The notes beneath the pieces are model-generated. The model had not been told where the DNA came from. It searched no databases and saw nothing but the letters and a program-made list of their open reading frames with translations. A program made the translations under genes and the position numbers. A DNA stretch of 64,000 bases, from assembly GCF_009900715.1 (NCBI RefSeq), contig NZ_JAAAJC010000007.1:62001-126000 (forward strand). Reading direction: 5' to 3'. Source of the DNA: Halococcus salsus (GTDB lineage: Archaea > Halobacteriota > Halobacteria > Halobacteriales > Halococcaceae). The number at the start of each line of letters is the position of its first letter. Positions within the stretch are counted from its first letter, which is position 1. Shown here piece after piece: positions 45,251 through 54,108 of the stretch.

Positions 45251-46288
45251 ATGATGTTCAGCGTGGATCGTGAGGCAGGCCGTCTTGACGACGTTATCGA
45301 GCGGTCGTTCCACGATCTCGATGTCCTCGAACGCTACGACCTCCAAGAGTGGGTTATTGAGAAGCCGCGTATTCTCGGAGAGGAGTTGCTGATCGTCACT
45401 TCGGAGTTTCAGAACTTCGTCCACACGCGCGAACGGCTGGACGTGCTCGCCCTCGACCCCGCAGGAAAGCTAGTCGTAGTAGAGCTAAAGCGGGACAAGG
45501 CCGATGAGACTACCGACCTCCAAGCGATCAAGTATGCGAGCTACTGCGCGACACTCACTGCTCAAGATGTTCAAGAAGAATACCGGAAATTTCACCGAAA
45601 ACGTACGGATAGTCCGATGCCACCAGAGGATGTCGGGGATCGCTTTATCTCTTTTCTTGATGAGCCAGATGAACCGTTCACCATAGATGAAGAGGGCTGG
45701 GCAGAATTCGAGCTCGATGACCGTCCTCGTATCCTGCTGGCAGCAGGCGAATTCGGCAGAGAGATCACTGCACCAGTCATTTGGCTCACGAGAGAATTCG
45801 GGATGGAGATCACCTGCATCCGCGTCGATGCCTATGAGCACCAAGACCGAGTCCTACTGAATAGCCGGCAGATCATCCCCACTCCAGAAGTTGAGGAGTA
45901 TCTGACACGCCGTCAAGAGAAGGAACGAAGACAAAGTGAGACGCGGCGTGGACGGACAATCAACGCGCTTCTCGACAGTGGAGCACTTGAATCGGGCCAG
46001 CAGGTAGTCTATAACCCAGATCAGGTTCCAAAGAGCATCGACAGAGAGTACGATCCTTTGAACGAATTCTGGCAAGCGGAGGTAACAGGCAATACAGGCC
46101 AGAGCAACAACGTTCGGTGGCTCCACAATGGTAAGACCTACTCATTCACTGGCCTTACGAAAGAGCTGCTCAACGAACTCATCGACCGCGATAGAGGGCT
46201 AGCGCTCAACGGTTACAATTACTGGATACAACCGGACTACGACCGAACGCTCGCGGACCTTAGAGACGAACCTGTGCGCGCAGAATAA
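45251..46288 (+). CDS. PD-(D/E)XK nuclease, NucS/DUF91-like core
   Basis: A 345-residue protein whose N-terminal half has the nuclease signature ERLDVLALDPAGKLVVVELKRDK (Asp, Glu-x-Lys) followed by DLQAIKYASYCATL, typical of NucS/DUF91-like and other stand-alone restriction nucleases. A charged coiled segment (about 215-240) precedes a C-terminal module (VRWLHNGKTYSFTGLTKELL) resembling RAMA/reader domains of restriction proteins. It is divergent from mcrB. Defence nuclease inferred. Confidence 0.72.
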   Translation: MMFSVDREAGRLDDVIERSFHDLDVLERYDLQEWVIEKPRILGEELLIVTSEFQNFVHTRERLDVLALDPAGKLVVVELKRDKADETTDLQAIKYASYCATLTAQDVQEEYRKFHRKRTDSPMPPEDVGDRFISFLDEPDEPFTIDEEGWAEFELDDRPRILLAAGEFGREITAPVIWLTREFGMEITCIRVDAYEHQDRVLLNSRQIIPTPEVEEYLTRRQEKERRQSETRRGRTINALLDSGALESGQQVVYNPDQVPKSIDREYDPLNEFWQAEVTGNTGQSNNVRWLHNGKTYSFTGLTKELLNELIDRDRGLALNGYNYWIQPDYDRTLADLRDEPVRAE

Positions 46289-46650
46289 GAATAATACGGC
46301 ATTTGATTTCGATGGCTCAACCGCTTGGAGTGTCTGATAGCAATCATATCTCAAATGCACTTGAAGCCAGCTACCCTTCTAGGGTTGCGCGGTCGAAGCG
46401 AATAGAATCCAGCTTGTCGCCGTACAACAGTTCAGGGCCATGCTTGAGGCATACGGTGCCGCCGACATCAGTGACGACTTAGATAGCGTTCAATCACCAG
46501 ATGCAGTGGTCGACGCTGATACTGGCGGAACCACGATCTTACGTCCTCTCTTCCCACCATAGCTCGCGTACGGCTCATGCCATGCATTTCAGGTGAACAG
46601 AGGTTAAGAAACGTTCAACCCTTTTGTTTTCGTAGAGGAAGCTACCAATC
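46289..46650. other. Gene-free stretch with a short ORF remnant
   Basis: No intact gene is seen. A 40-codon ATG ORF at 46440-46562 ends LRPLFPP and continues upstream in frame without a start, so it may be the tail of a lost gene. A promoter for the DUF4268 gene probably lies near 46605-46630. Confidence 0.4.
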
Positions 46651-47613
46651 ATGGTGGAATCCGAGGAACCGGTTTTCCACGAACTTGTGCCTCAAGCTGT
46701 TCGGGACTACTGGACACACGAAGCTCACGACTTCACTCCCTGGTTAGCGGACTCAGTACGAAACGAGAAGGTGTCTCACTTAGAGGACGAACTGGGTCTG
46801 GATTTAGAAGTGATTGAGACAGAGCGGAGCGTCGGAAGGTACAATCTCGATATCCTTGCCGAGGTCATCGACGATGGGCGGCAGGTCGTGATTGAGAATC
46901 AGTTGGAGCAGTCCGACCATGACCATCTCGGGAAATCCATCGCGTATGCAGCCGGTGTGGATGCTGATATAATTGTATGGATTGCACCTGAATTCAGCGA
47001 TGAGCACTGCGATGCCTTTCAGTGGTTAAATCAGAATAGCCGGGAAGGTATCGACCTCTTCGCAATCAGACTGGAAGTCTGGAAGATTAGCGAATCCCCA
47101 CCAGCGGTTCGGCTGAATTCCATTGAAGATCCAAGCGAATGGAAGAAGAAAGCCCAGCGATCCGATGGTGAGATAACGGACGTGAAGCAGCTCCAAGAGG
47201 AATTTTGGACTCAGTTTCGTGACCGAATCGAGCAGTCTTCGACCCAACTCAGCTCTCGAAAGCCGAAACCACGCCACTACTACAGCAACCCGATTGGGAA
47301 AAGCGGATTCCATATCTCGTTTGTAAATTTGTTCAGCGAGGATGAGCTGTTTGTAGATTTCATTATTGAGGACAATGAAGCGGCATTTTGGGATTTGAAA
47401 TCTAATGAGGAAACAATCGAAGAGGAGCTTGGATACGAGGTACAGTGGGAAGAGCCCCGAGAAACACACGGTGGAAACATGCGAAGTAACATCAGGGTAG
47501 TCCGGGGTGCCGACCTCGAAAACCGAGAGCAGTGGGAGGAGTATCTCGATTGGCTCTTAGAGTACGGCGAACGATTTCACGAAGTGTTCCGTCATCGGAT
47601 TCAACAGTTCTAA
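46651..47613 (+). CDS. DUF4268-type PD-(D/E)XK nuclease-like protein
   Basis: A 320-residue protein with the nuclease-like core RYNLDILAEV...RQVVIENQLEQSDHDHLGKSIAYAAG (Asp, Glu-Asn-Gln), where the usual E-x-K reads E-N-Q as in several DUF4268/Mrr-like families. The C-terminal DUF4268 part contains HISFVNLFSEDELFVDFII. Such proteins are common in defence islands. Function inferred as DNA cleavage or binding. It follows the NucS-like gene on the same strand. Confidence 0.72.
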   Translation: MVESEEPVFHELVPQAVRDYWTHEAHDFTPWLADSVRNEKVSHLEDELGLDLEVIETERSVGRYNLDILAEVIDDGRQVVIENQLEQSDHDHLGKSIAYAAGVDADIIVWIAPEFSDEHCDAFQWLNQNSREGIDLFAIRLEVWKISESPPAVRLNSIEDPSEWKKKAQRSDGEITDVKQLQEEFWTQFRDRIEQSSTQLSSRKPKPRHYYSNPIGKSGFHISFVNLFSEDELFVDFIIEDNEAAFWDLKSNEETIEEELGYEVQWEEPRETHGGNMRSNIRVVRGADLENREQWEEYLDWLLEYGERFHEVFRHRIQQF

Positions 47614-47835
47614 CGGGCACATCTGCCGAACTTGGTGCCGCCGGATTACAACCTTGAGCTTGCCATCGTAAAAGCGTGCTTCCGAGCTATGCAGCTCGTC
47701 GACGACGAGACCATATTCCGAGGCGACGGCTGCGAGCGCGCGGTCGGGTGGGGGGATCTCCATCGCGGATGAGGTTGGCGCGCTCTCCCTGGGGATCGTG
47801 ACGAGCCACCAGCGCTCGCGACGTTCGACGTTCAC
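47557..47835 (-). pseudogene. Possible gene remnant
   Basis: The central part (RERWWLVTIPRES...YGLVVDELHSSEARFYDGKLKVVIRR) reads like real protein, while the C-terminal end runs 57 bases into the DUF4268 gene. It is probably the internal part of a truncated gene rather than an intact one. No family recognised. Confidence 0.3.
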
Positions 47836-48106
47836 TAGTGGAGTTCAATGGTCGGCTATCGAAAGCTCATACGTTTAGTAATCCACGCATATAGTTTCTA
47901 TTGGCGAGGGGGAAAATTGGGCAACACAGTTTCATTCACCCCCCGATGACCCATCCCTGCTCCTGCTAGTGCTCTTCTCAAGTGGCGAGTGCCGCTCGCG
48001 CGGGGTCTGGCCGCGGGCATCACTGGCGAAGGCGATTAGCGCCTCGGTAACAAGTAAGCAGTCTTGCGAATGCATGGGTGCGGTGGTCACGTTATCGCAT
48101 AAGAAG

Positions 48107-48315
48107 TTATCTCGTTAGCTGACGAGCGAGTCGTCGAATCTCGTCGGTCTCTTCGATGGCGCTCGTCCAGCACTCGGGGAGAGCATCCACGCCGAACCGT
48201 CCGCCGGCCACAGCTCCTGCCACTGCACCAATTGTATCGGTGTCGCCACCCATCGCGACAGCGTCCACGGTAGCAGCTTCCGCGGAGTCAGCACTCAGCG
48301 CGTGATATTTTTCGC
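48107..48315 (-). pseudogene. ADP-ribosylglycohydrolase C-terminal remnant
   Basis: The minus strand encodes about 68 codons ending at TAA 48107-48109 that include AVAMGGDTDTIGAVAGAVAGG, the metal-binding signature of the C-terminal part of DraG/ADP-ribosylglycohydrolases. The rest of the roughly 300-residue family is missing and a stop lies just upstream, so it is a decayed fragment. The surrounding 47836-48490 has no intact gene. Confidence 0.7.
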
Positions 48316-48490
48316 ATAATATCTACACACTACCGATTGCAGAAGGCGCATCATTGGAAAGGGAACCTCGGTAGCGGTGGGGAGTCACCGACCCTCTTGT
48401 CACGAATCTCGGTGCCGAAACTCTGAGCTTTCTAAGAACTGGTGCTGAGTGAGAGATAGATTTATGTGAATCAGATTACGTGTATAGTAC

Positions 48491-48979
48491 ATGGAGTTCT
48501 GCGAAAGATGTGGTGTTCTCCTCGTTCCGAGTGCGAAAACGACGACTTGCGACAGATGCGACCCACGAAGTGGTGCCCCGATATTTTCGCGACAAGTCCG
48601 ACCAGGGGTAGAGACAGACCTCGAGGACCTTCGATCCACGAAGAGCGGTCATATCCGTAAACGGGACAGTATGAAGTGGCTCCACGACCGTGAACTGCCG
48701 AATTCAGTAGAACTCAAACGCTCGGTCCTTCCGAAGCCAGATGGATTTAGCGGGAGTAGTTTCGAGACCGATATCTCGAATATTCGAATAACTGGCGATG
48801 CACGGTTTATCGAAACAGCTGCGGGACTTCTCAAGCCGCTCCTCGATTTGGAGAACGACGAAACGCGTCTCGAGATCAATCTTCAGCGCACGAAGGTACG
48901 AGATACCAAACAATATACGGGAAACTACGCTCTTTATCTCTCTGTCGCCGAACGTGGTGGGGAAGGCTTGCACGGGTAG
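48491..48979 (+). CDS. Zinc-ribbon protein of unknown function
   Basis: The N-terminus MEFCERCGVLLVPS...TCDRCDPR forms a zinc ribbon of the RPB9/TFS type (Cys pairs at residues 4-7 and 20-23). The rest has alternating charged and beta-like stretches (NIRITGDARFIETAAGLLKPLL, YTGNYALYLSVAERGGE). No recognised family. The HNH ORF 44 bases downstream may be its partner or a detached domain. Confidence 0.55.
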   Translation: MEFCERCGVLLVPSAKTTTCDRCDPRSGAPIFSRQVRPGVETDLEDLRSTKSGHIRKRDSMKWLHDRELPNSVELKRSVLPKPDGFSGSSFETDISNIRITGDARFIETAAGLLKPLLDLENDETRLEINLQRTKVRDTKQYTGNYALYLSVAERGGEGLHG

Positions 48980-49023
48980 AGTGTAGCTGGAAGTAACTCT
49001 CGTCACTGAATCTTCAGATTAGG

Positions 49024-49416
49024 ATGTTTTGCATGCTCAACCCACCTTACGGTATCATAGTGAAAATACAGACTATCTTCGCTCCATTCGACAGCGAGTG
49101 CACACTGACCGGGACCCAGGAAGACGAGTTGCTAGACTTGGCTCACGTCCTCCCAGGAAGTCAGCGTCCCGACCTCGCGGAGAATCCAAGCAACGTGCTG
49201 GTGTTGAACTCGCTACACCACCGCGCGTTCGACGCTGCCCTGTTCACTATCGATAGCGACTATCGGATCCGAGTGAGCCCCGCGTTCGATCCTGCCCATC
49301 CTTTCCTCCATGAGACGACCGTCGAGCGACAAGGCGAGCAACTCTCGTTCCCGCCGACTACGGCGATCGAGCCGTCGTTTCTCGAGGAGCTCAACACTGG
49401 TCTATCGTGGCTGTAG
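49024..49416 (+). CDS. HNH endonuclease domain protein, probably 5'-truncated
   Basis: The 130 residues are mostly an HNH_2-type nuclease: CTLTGTQEDELLDLAHVLPG...NVLVLNSLHHRAFDAALF, with His in LAHV, Asn in SNVLVLN and His pair in LHHRAF. Related proteins carry a DNA-recognition domain before this, which is absent here, so the gene is probably truncated or was once joined to the preceding zinc-ribbon gene. Start codon uncertain. Confidence 0.6.
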   Translation: MFCMLNPPYGIIVKIQTIFAPFDSECTLTGTQEDELLDLAHVLPGSQRPDLAENPSNVLVLNSLHHRAFDAALFTIDSDYRIRVSPAFDPAHPFLHETTVERQGEQLSFPPTTAIEPSFLEELNTGLSWL

Positions 49417-49573
49417 TCGTCCTCAGCGACGCGCTTGGAGTAGAAACGTTGTCGAAGGACCTCTGGTGGCTCATCGAAACTGTGAGCAATATCGGTGTCG
49501 ACGTCTCACAAGGTGAGTGAATGACACCAACCTCTGTGCCAAAGGGTGACTGAAATCGAGCGAGGGTATCAAA

Positions 49574-50311
49574 TCAAGCCGAGGAACGAATTTCGGCACT
49601 CGGGAGGCTCGGGTCACGGTAGGGATTGTGACCATAGACCGCATCGTGGAGGTCACGTTCGTCGAGTTGGTCGACGAGGGTCCGGCGGAGCCGATTGAGA
49701 CTGGTGGTGTCGAGGTCGTGGTTCTCGCAGAGGCTCGTGAATCGCTCCTCGTCGGTAATGGAGTGAAATTGCTCGTAGAGGGCTGCGAGTTTCTCTGGGG
49801 ACTGATCGGCGATCCACTCGTCGTCGTGGAGACCGAGATGATGCTCACGTTCGCGGTCGACGACGTGGCGGATCACGACGAGTGCGACCTTCGGGATGGC
49901 ACGCTGACTGCCGAAGGCAGTGAGGTCAAGATCGACCATAGTGCCGATAGCGCGATCACGTTGCCACGGGGTGAGATCCAGACTGCTACACAATGCGTGG
50001 GTTAATCGGAGTTTTTCGAGACGGTGAGCCCGCCGGCTGTAACCCTCCATCGCGGGATGGCGTTCGTCGTGGAGCCGCCGAACGTTCTCGCTGAGGTCAT
50101 GTTCGGGTGCGTCCGCGCGGCCGATACGCGTCGCACTCGGCGTCACGAGCCCCCATCGCCGGACGGTTTCGTCGCGCTGGAGGTCCGCCCGTGAGACAGT
50201 ACTATCCCCAGGAAGCTGGCTGAGCGGCGAGATATCGCGTTCGCTAAGCAGCTCCGGGTGGCGGTCCTCGACCGCTGGGAGCAAATACCGGCCAGCATCC
50301 TCATCGGTCAT
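49574..50311 (-). CDS. Haloarchaeal RNA polymerase subunit epsilon paralogue
   Basis: A 245-residue protein that matches haloarchaeal DNA-directed RNA polymerase subunit epsilon in its conserved block: TPSATRIGRADAPEHDLSEN, then RRLHDERHPAMEGYSRR, then TPWQRDRAIGTMVDLDLTAFGSQRAIPKVALVVIRHVVDRERE. The N-terminal 60 residues differ from what I recall of the housekeeping protein. An extra copy inside a nuclease-rich accessory region would be notable. The identification rests on memory of the family, not on a search. Confidence 0.65.
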   Translation of the reverse strand: MTDEDAGRYLLPAVEDRHPELLSERDISPLSQLPGDSTVSRADLQRDETVRRWGLVTPSATRIGRADAPEHDLSENVRRLHDERHPAMEGYSRRAHRLEKLRLTHALCSSLDLTPWQRDRAIGTMVDLDLTAFGSQRAIPKVALVVIRHVVDREREHHLGLHDDEWIADQSPEKLAALYEQFHSITDEERFTSLCENHDLDTTSLNRLRRTLVDQLDERDLHDAVYGHNPYRDPSLPSAEIRSSA

Positions 50312-50867
50312 TACACAGCCAGTACTGCCTGCTCGTAGTTGAAAGGCATGGCTACGTGCAGTAATCCTCCACCGAGAAACCAGCGCGTTCCTCCCTCGTA
50401 TCTACACCTTGTCGCCAGAAGCACTTAAAGAATCTGCGACCCTTACATATCTCCGATTTTCCTTGGTCTTTGTATCTTACCAAACAGTTAGCACATCGAA
50501 AGAACTGGAGTTTGGTAAGACAAAACTTACTTCTCGTAGTAGCAAGATGACCATCTTCAGGACTCTCGCTGCGTGAAGTACGCGTCCAAGTGAAGTTCGT
50601 AAGTGATTCTTCTCAGCGATGACTCACCACAATCGTCGCATTTGGCTGGCGTATCGGGCGACGCGTAGACCCTCCTCCACTGCCTCTACCCTCGCGTGAT
50701 TATATGTTGCGAGTAGAGACCACCAACGAAGGTCATCTCACTTATCTGTAAAGTAGAGCAGCACCATTTCATTAGGCTGGATATGAAGCGGATCGTATGA
50801 TTCGATAGCAAATGAGTCGTCAGCACGATCGGTCTTCGTGAATACAACAGCGAGAAACAGTTATGGA
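50312..50867. other. Gene-free region with a paired inverted repeat
   Basis: About 555 bases without a supported gene on either strand. The clear structure is the inverted pair TCTTACCAAAC (50475-50485) and GTTTGGTAAGA (50510-50520), shared with the region upstream of mcrB. The right end leads into the promoter of the VapB-like gene. Confidence 0.55.
50475..50520. promoter_or_regulatory. Inverted repeat TCTTACCAAAC...GTTTGGTAAGA
   Basis: Perfect 11-base arms with a 24-base spacer, about 165 bases upstream of the RNA polymerase epsilon paralogue. It matches the pair at 45024-45070 upstream of mcrB in arm sequence and nearly in spacing, so it is a candidate regulator- or recombinase-binding site. 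Confidence 0.5.
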
Positions 50868-50884
50868 TGTGTAGAACTTACACA
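50868..50884. promoter_or_regulatory. Palindromic operator before VapB-like antitoxin
   Basis: TGTGTAGAACTTACACA: 6-base arms with a 5-base centre, ending 6 bases before the ATG. Position just downstream of a TATA-like element (GTTATGG) suits autorepression by the antitoxin or toxin-antitoxin complex. Confidence 0.6.
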
Positions 50885-50890
50885 CGAATC

Positions 50891-51286
50891 ATGGCAGAAG
50901 AGAAAACTCGCGTCGATTTCAATGCCCCGGCGTCGATTGTCGAGCGAGCCGACAATGCTGCCGAGTTACTCGACATCTCTCGAACGCAACTTCTCATTGA
51001 CGCTCTCCAAGACGAACTCGATGGACTCGCCGACGACGACGGGTTTCGCAGTCGTCTCCGAGACGCCTACTATGATGAGCGGGTCGACTTCCAGACCGTG
51101 AAATCCGTTCTCGGACAGGAGGAAGCCATGCGAATGAAGCTCCTTCGGGCATCGATCGATCGCGAACCACCCGAACCCCAGCTGAAAGCGGAGCTCCCCA
51201 CGGACGAGGAGTTCTACGATGGTGAGGTTCCCGTGTGGCGGTCCGATGAAGCAGGCGACGGGGACGACGCTGAGTCGACCGCCTAA
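50891..51286 (+). CDS. VapB-like antitoxin
   Basis: A 131-residue protein whose N-terminal RVDFNAPASIVERADNAAELLDISRTQLLIDALQDEL has the ribbon-helix-helix pattern (strand, helix, turn, helix). The long acidic C-terminal part would wrap the toxin. It is followed after 2 bases by the PIN-domain gene and preceded by a palindrome. ATG 50891 is used, consistent with a leaderless transcript. Confidence 0.72.
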   Translation: MAEEKTRVDFNAPASIVERADNAAELLDISRTQLLIDALQDELDGLADDDGFRSRLRDAYYDERVDFQTVKSVLGQEEAMRMKLLRASIDREPPEPQLKAELPTDEEFYDGEVPVWRSDEAGDGDDAESTA

Positions 51287-51288
51287 CA

Positions 51289-51849
51289 GTGGACGACAAA
51301 CCCATCAGTGTCGTCGATACCAACGTCCTGTTGAACCTCGCAACGCCGGTTGTGGATGGACGCCCAGCGGCCCCAACCGGTGCCGACCCACTCAAAGCGT
51401 TGCTTAGCTCCTACCACGTTCATGTGCCTACGAGCGTTATCGGAGAGCTGAGTGCTGCGACGGGGAGTGATGACTTGCTCTCGGCAGCAGCGGATCTGGT
51501 CTTGAAGGCGTCTCATCACCTGACGACACACGACGTCGAAGCGAAAATCGATGAACCCCTCGACTATGGGCTAGATCAGGGCGAATCAGACGGGATCTGG
51601 CTCGCGAACACTCTCGATGCACCGTTATTCATCACCGACGAGTTCAATTCGACGAATTACCTGTTCGTGAGTCTAGCACTCGACGACCGCAATACACTGT
51701 TCACGACGCCACACGTACTCTGTAAACTCGCGTCGCACGAGGTTCTCCCTTCCGAATACGTCGACGCCGCACTCAGTTACTATGTTGATTCGAAAGGGTG
51801 GGACGAACAGTACCTCAACCAACTCCGCCACAAGTATCTGAGAGACTGA
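51289..51849 (+). CDS. VapC-like PIN-domain toxin
   Basis: A 186-residue PIN ribonuclease-like protein. The acidic ligands appear in VVDTNVLLNL (first Asp), SVIGELS (Glu), LDQGESDGIWLANTL (Glu/Asp) and FITDEFNS (Asp). The GTG start follows the antitoxin stop by 2 bases. It is longer than a classical VapC (about 130 aa). RNA cleavage during stress or invasion is inferred from the family. Confidence 0.72.
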   Translation: MDDKPISVVDTNVLLNLATPVVDGRPAAPTGADPLKALLSSYHVHVPTSVIGELSAATGSDDLLSAAADLVLKASHHLTTHDVEAKIDEPLDYGLDQGESDGIWLANTLDAPLFITDEFNSTNYLFVSLALDDRNTLFTTPHVLCKLASHEVLPSEYVDAALSYYVDSKGWDEQYLNQLRHKYLRD

Positions 51850-51962
51850 TCGTCTGATCCAACGTTCACCGAGAGTATGGCGTGCTCAGGATGGCCAACA
51901 CGTCACGACCGAAGCGGATTCCGGCCACACACTACTAATCGCTCGCGGGCATCACCTAGATC

Positions 51963-52889
51963 ATGGCGGAGATCACGATCACGGAAGACGACGGTTGGTT
52001 CGTGGTCAGCGACGAGGAAAGTGGAGTCACCACACAGGGTGAAACCAAGCTGGAAGCGTTGTTGATGCTCGCGGATGCGCTCGCTGCTTACGAGGATAGC
52101 GACGAGGACCTCCTGGCGACTGCGCTGGAGGTATTCGTCCCCGACCCCGAGGACGAAGAACTCTACGCGGAACTCGAAGACGAGGAGTACGAACTGCCGG
52201 AGGTGAGCGACGAACAGGTGTCCCGTCAGCGCGAGGCAACCCTCTGGCTGGCGAAGTCCCACAAACGCACCGACTACTCCGAGCCACATCGATTCGGGAT
52301 GCTCCGCGCGCTCGTGTTCGGTGACTCGTATGGGATGGCGATCGAGCAGTTCGGGGACCTCGTTTCGACCGGGTACTGGGACGTATTCGAAGCGATCGCG
52401 ACTAGGGTGCGGGATCCCGATACACTCGCTGAACAGCTCAACGTAGATCGGGAGTTCATCAACGAGGCCGTTACGGAGTTGAAGATGGGATTGGTCGGCG
52501 AAGCCAGCGACGGCTCGCTGTACGCTGCCCATCGCGTCGTCGGCATCAGCCCATATCCCATCGATGACGAGAACATCATCGACTGGGAGGCCCACTACGA
52601 GCATACGCTGGCCCGGAATATCGATGAAGAGGAGCTACCGACAACCGTCGAGGAAGGCGTCTTCGTGGAACGACAGGGGACGGAATATGGATGGTGTCAC
52701 GATCCCGACTCCTACCAGCCCCACCCCGACGAGGTCGTGATGACATTTGAGGAGGCGGATCAGAACGGAGCGCATTCCTGTCCACGATGCTTCCCGGAGA
52801 GCGACTACGGTAGCCGGTTCGACGTCACCGAGATGCCCGGTGGAACCACGAAATACATCCAAAGAGATCCAGAGGAAGACGGCAGGTGA
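51963..52889 (+). CDS. HicB-like N-terminal domain fused to large unknown protein
   Basis: A 308-residue protein with a HicB-type partial RNase H fold at the N-terminus (GWFVVSDEESGVTTQGETKLEALLMLADALAAY). A middle helical part contains a helix-turn-helix-like DPDTLAEQLNVDREFINEAV. The C-terminal part has HCxxC-like residues (WCHDPDSYQPHPDE...SCPRCFPE) that could bind zinc. No HicA toxin lies beside it. Possibly an orphan antitoxin-derived regulator; function unknown. Confidence 0.6.
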   Translation: MAEITITEDDGWFVVSDEESGVTTQGETKLEALLMLADALAAYEDSDEDLLATALEVFVPDPEDEELYAELEDEEYELPEVSDEQVSRQREATLWLAKSHKRTDYSEPHRFGMLRALVFGDSYGMAIEQFGDLVSTGYWDVFEAIATRVRDPDTLAEQLNVDREFINEAVTELKMGLVGEASDGSLYAAHRVVGISPYPIDDENIIDWEAHYEHTLARNIDEEELPTTVEEGVFVERQGTEYGWCHDPDSYQPHPDEVVMTFEEADQNGAHSCPRCFPESDYGSRFDVTEMPGGTTKYIQRDPEEDGR

Positions 52890-52950
52890 CTGAAGACAGT
52901 ATCGACGGTGAGCATACGACTGGGAGCGAGGAGTACTATACTCCTCGTTA

Positions 52951-54108
52951 TTATTCACCGCTCTCTGAGGATTGCTGGCTATCAGCTTCTTTGAAGGCGT
53001 CAGTCATTTGATCAGCTAGATCACCGGCTTCGATGTGTGAGTAGTGCTCCCGAACTACTTCTTCAGAGTTATCGAGAGCACGTGCAGCAGCCGCGTGGCC
53101 TGAGGTGCGAACGAGGACCTCGCCAGCACCGCGTCGAGCTCCATGGGGCATCAGATACTCGTCGTCATCATCGAGTTCGATATCTGCCTGGTCACAAAGC
53201 CGCTTGAGAACGTGGCGTCCAGCGTCGGTCGTGATCGAGGGTGGTGCGACATCGAATTCGATACAGGACTCGATAAGCGACTGGTCTACTTTGATCTCCT
53301 CTATTTCCGTCTCGGTATAGCCACGCTCGGCGAGCGTCTCGGTAATCCGTTGAGACAGCGTCGGGCGGTGGAAGGAGGGGAAGACCGGCCAATTCGGACT
53401 TGGTACGTCGAGAATACGCTGGTAGGCCTCGAAGGGATAGACCACAGGCCCTGGAAGACCGCGGTCGTCAAGGCGCTGTTTTTTCGCGAACACCGTCACG
53501 TAGCGGTCCTTGAGGTGAACGTCCTCCCAGCGGAGTCCCTGGCGACGCTCATCGCTCTTGTCGCGGAGAACCTCGGCTCCTCGAACACCTGAGTATGACA
53601 GAAGATACACGAGAACGCGGTCGCGACAGGCTTTGATTGCAGCCTCTCGGTCCTCACTGACGTTATCAATAGCTTCGTGTGCCTGCTCATCGACGAACGC
53701 AGTGACCCGTTGACGATCGTCGGCAGACCAGGCCTGTTGCTCTCCGCTCTTGTGCCCGCCATCATCGGGGATGGGTTCGGTGGCGTTGCGTCGCTGGGCG
53801 ACGTTCTCAGCGAGGTGACCTTCGCGAACGGCCCAGCCACAGAACGCGGAGACGTATGCGTAGTAAGTTCGGACTGTGCCCGTCGCCCAGCCCTGGCGGG
53901 TGAGATGTCGGGCGTACTTACGGAGATGGCCTGACTCCAACTCCTCGAACGTCGTCACGGCGTCCTCGTGCTGAGCGAGGAACTCGACGAAGCGATTGAG
54001 CTCCCTGTTAGCGTCGCTACGATAGTTCCCGCTCTTGCCACCCTGACCTTTCCCTTTGTCCGTCAGGAAATCCTCAGTAACTGCGTCGATACGAACGATA
54101 CTACACAC
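52951..54108 (-). CDS. Tyrosine recombinase/integrase (second)
   Basis: A 385-residue XerC/D-like recombinase. Core-binding domain about 1-120; catalytic Arg in SGVRGAEVL, Lys in AKKQRL, HGARRGAGEVL for HxxR, SGHAAAARAL for the second His and the nucleophile in VREHYSHIE. All catalytic residues are present. The GTG at 54108 is used as start although a later one is possible. It lies about 30 kb from the first integrase in the opposite direction and could belong to a different inserted element. Confidence 0.88.
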   Translation of the reverse strand: MCSIVRIDAVTEDFLTDKGKGQGGKSGNYRSDANRELNRFVEFLAQHEDAVTTFEELESGHLRKYARHLTRQGWATGTVRTYYAYVSAFCGWAVREGHLAENVAQRRNATEPIPDDGGHKSGEQQAWSADDRQRVTAFVDEQAHEAIDNVSEDREAAIKACRDRVLVYLLSYSGVRGAEVLRDKSDERRQGLRWEDVHLKDRYVTVFAKKQRLDDRGLPGPVVYPFEAYQRILDVPSPNWPVFPSFHRPTLSQRITETLAERGYTETEIEEIKVDQSLIESCIEFDVAPPSITTDAGRHVLKRLCDQADIELDDDDEYLMPHGARRGAGEVLVRTSGHAAAARALDNSEEVVREHYSHIEAGDLADQMTDAFKEADSQQSSESGE

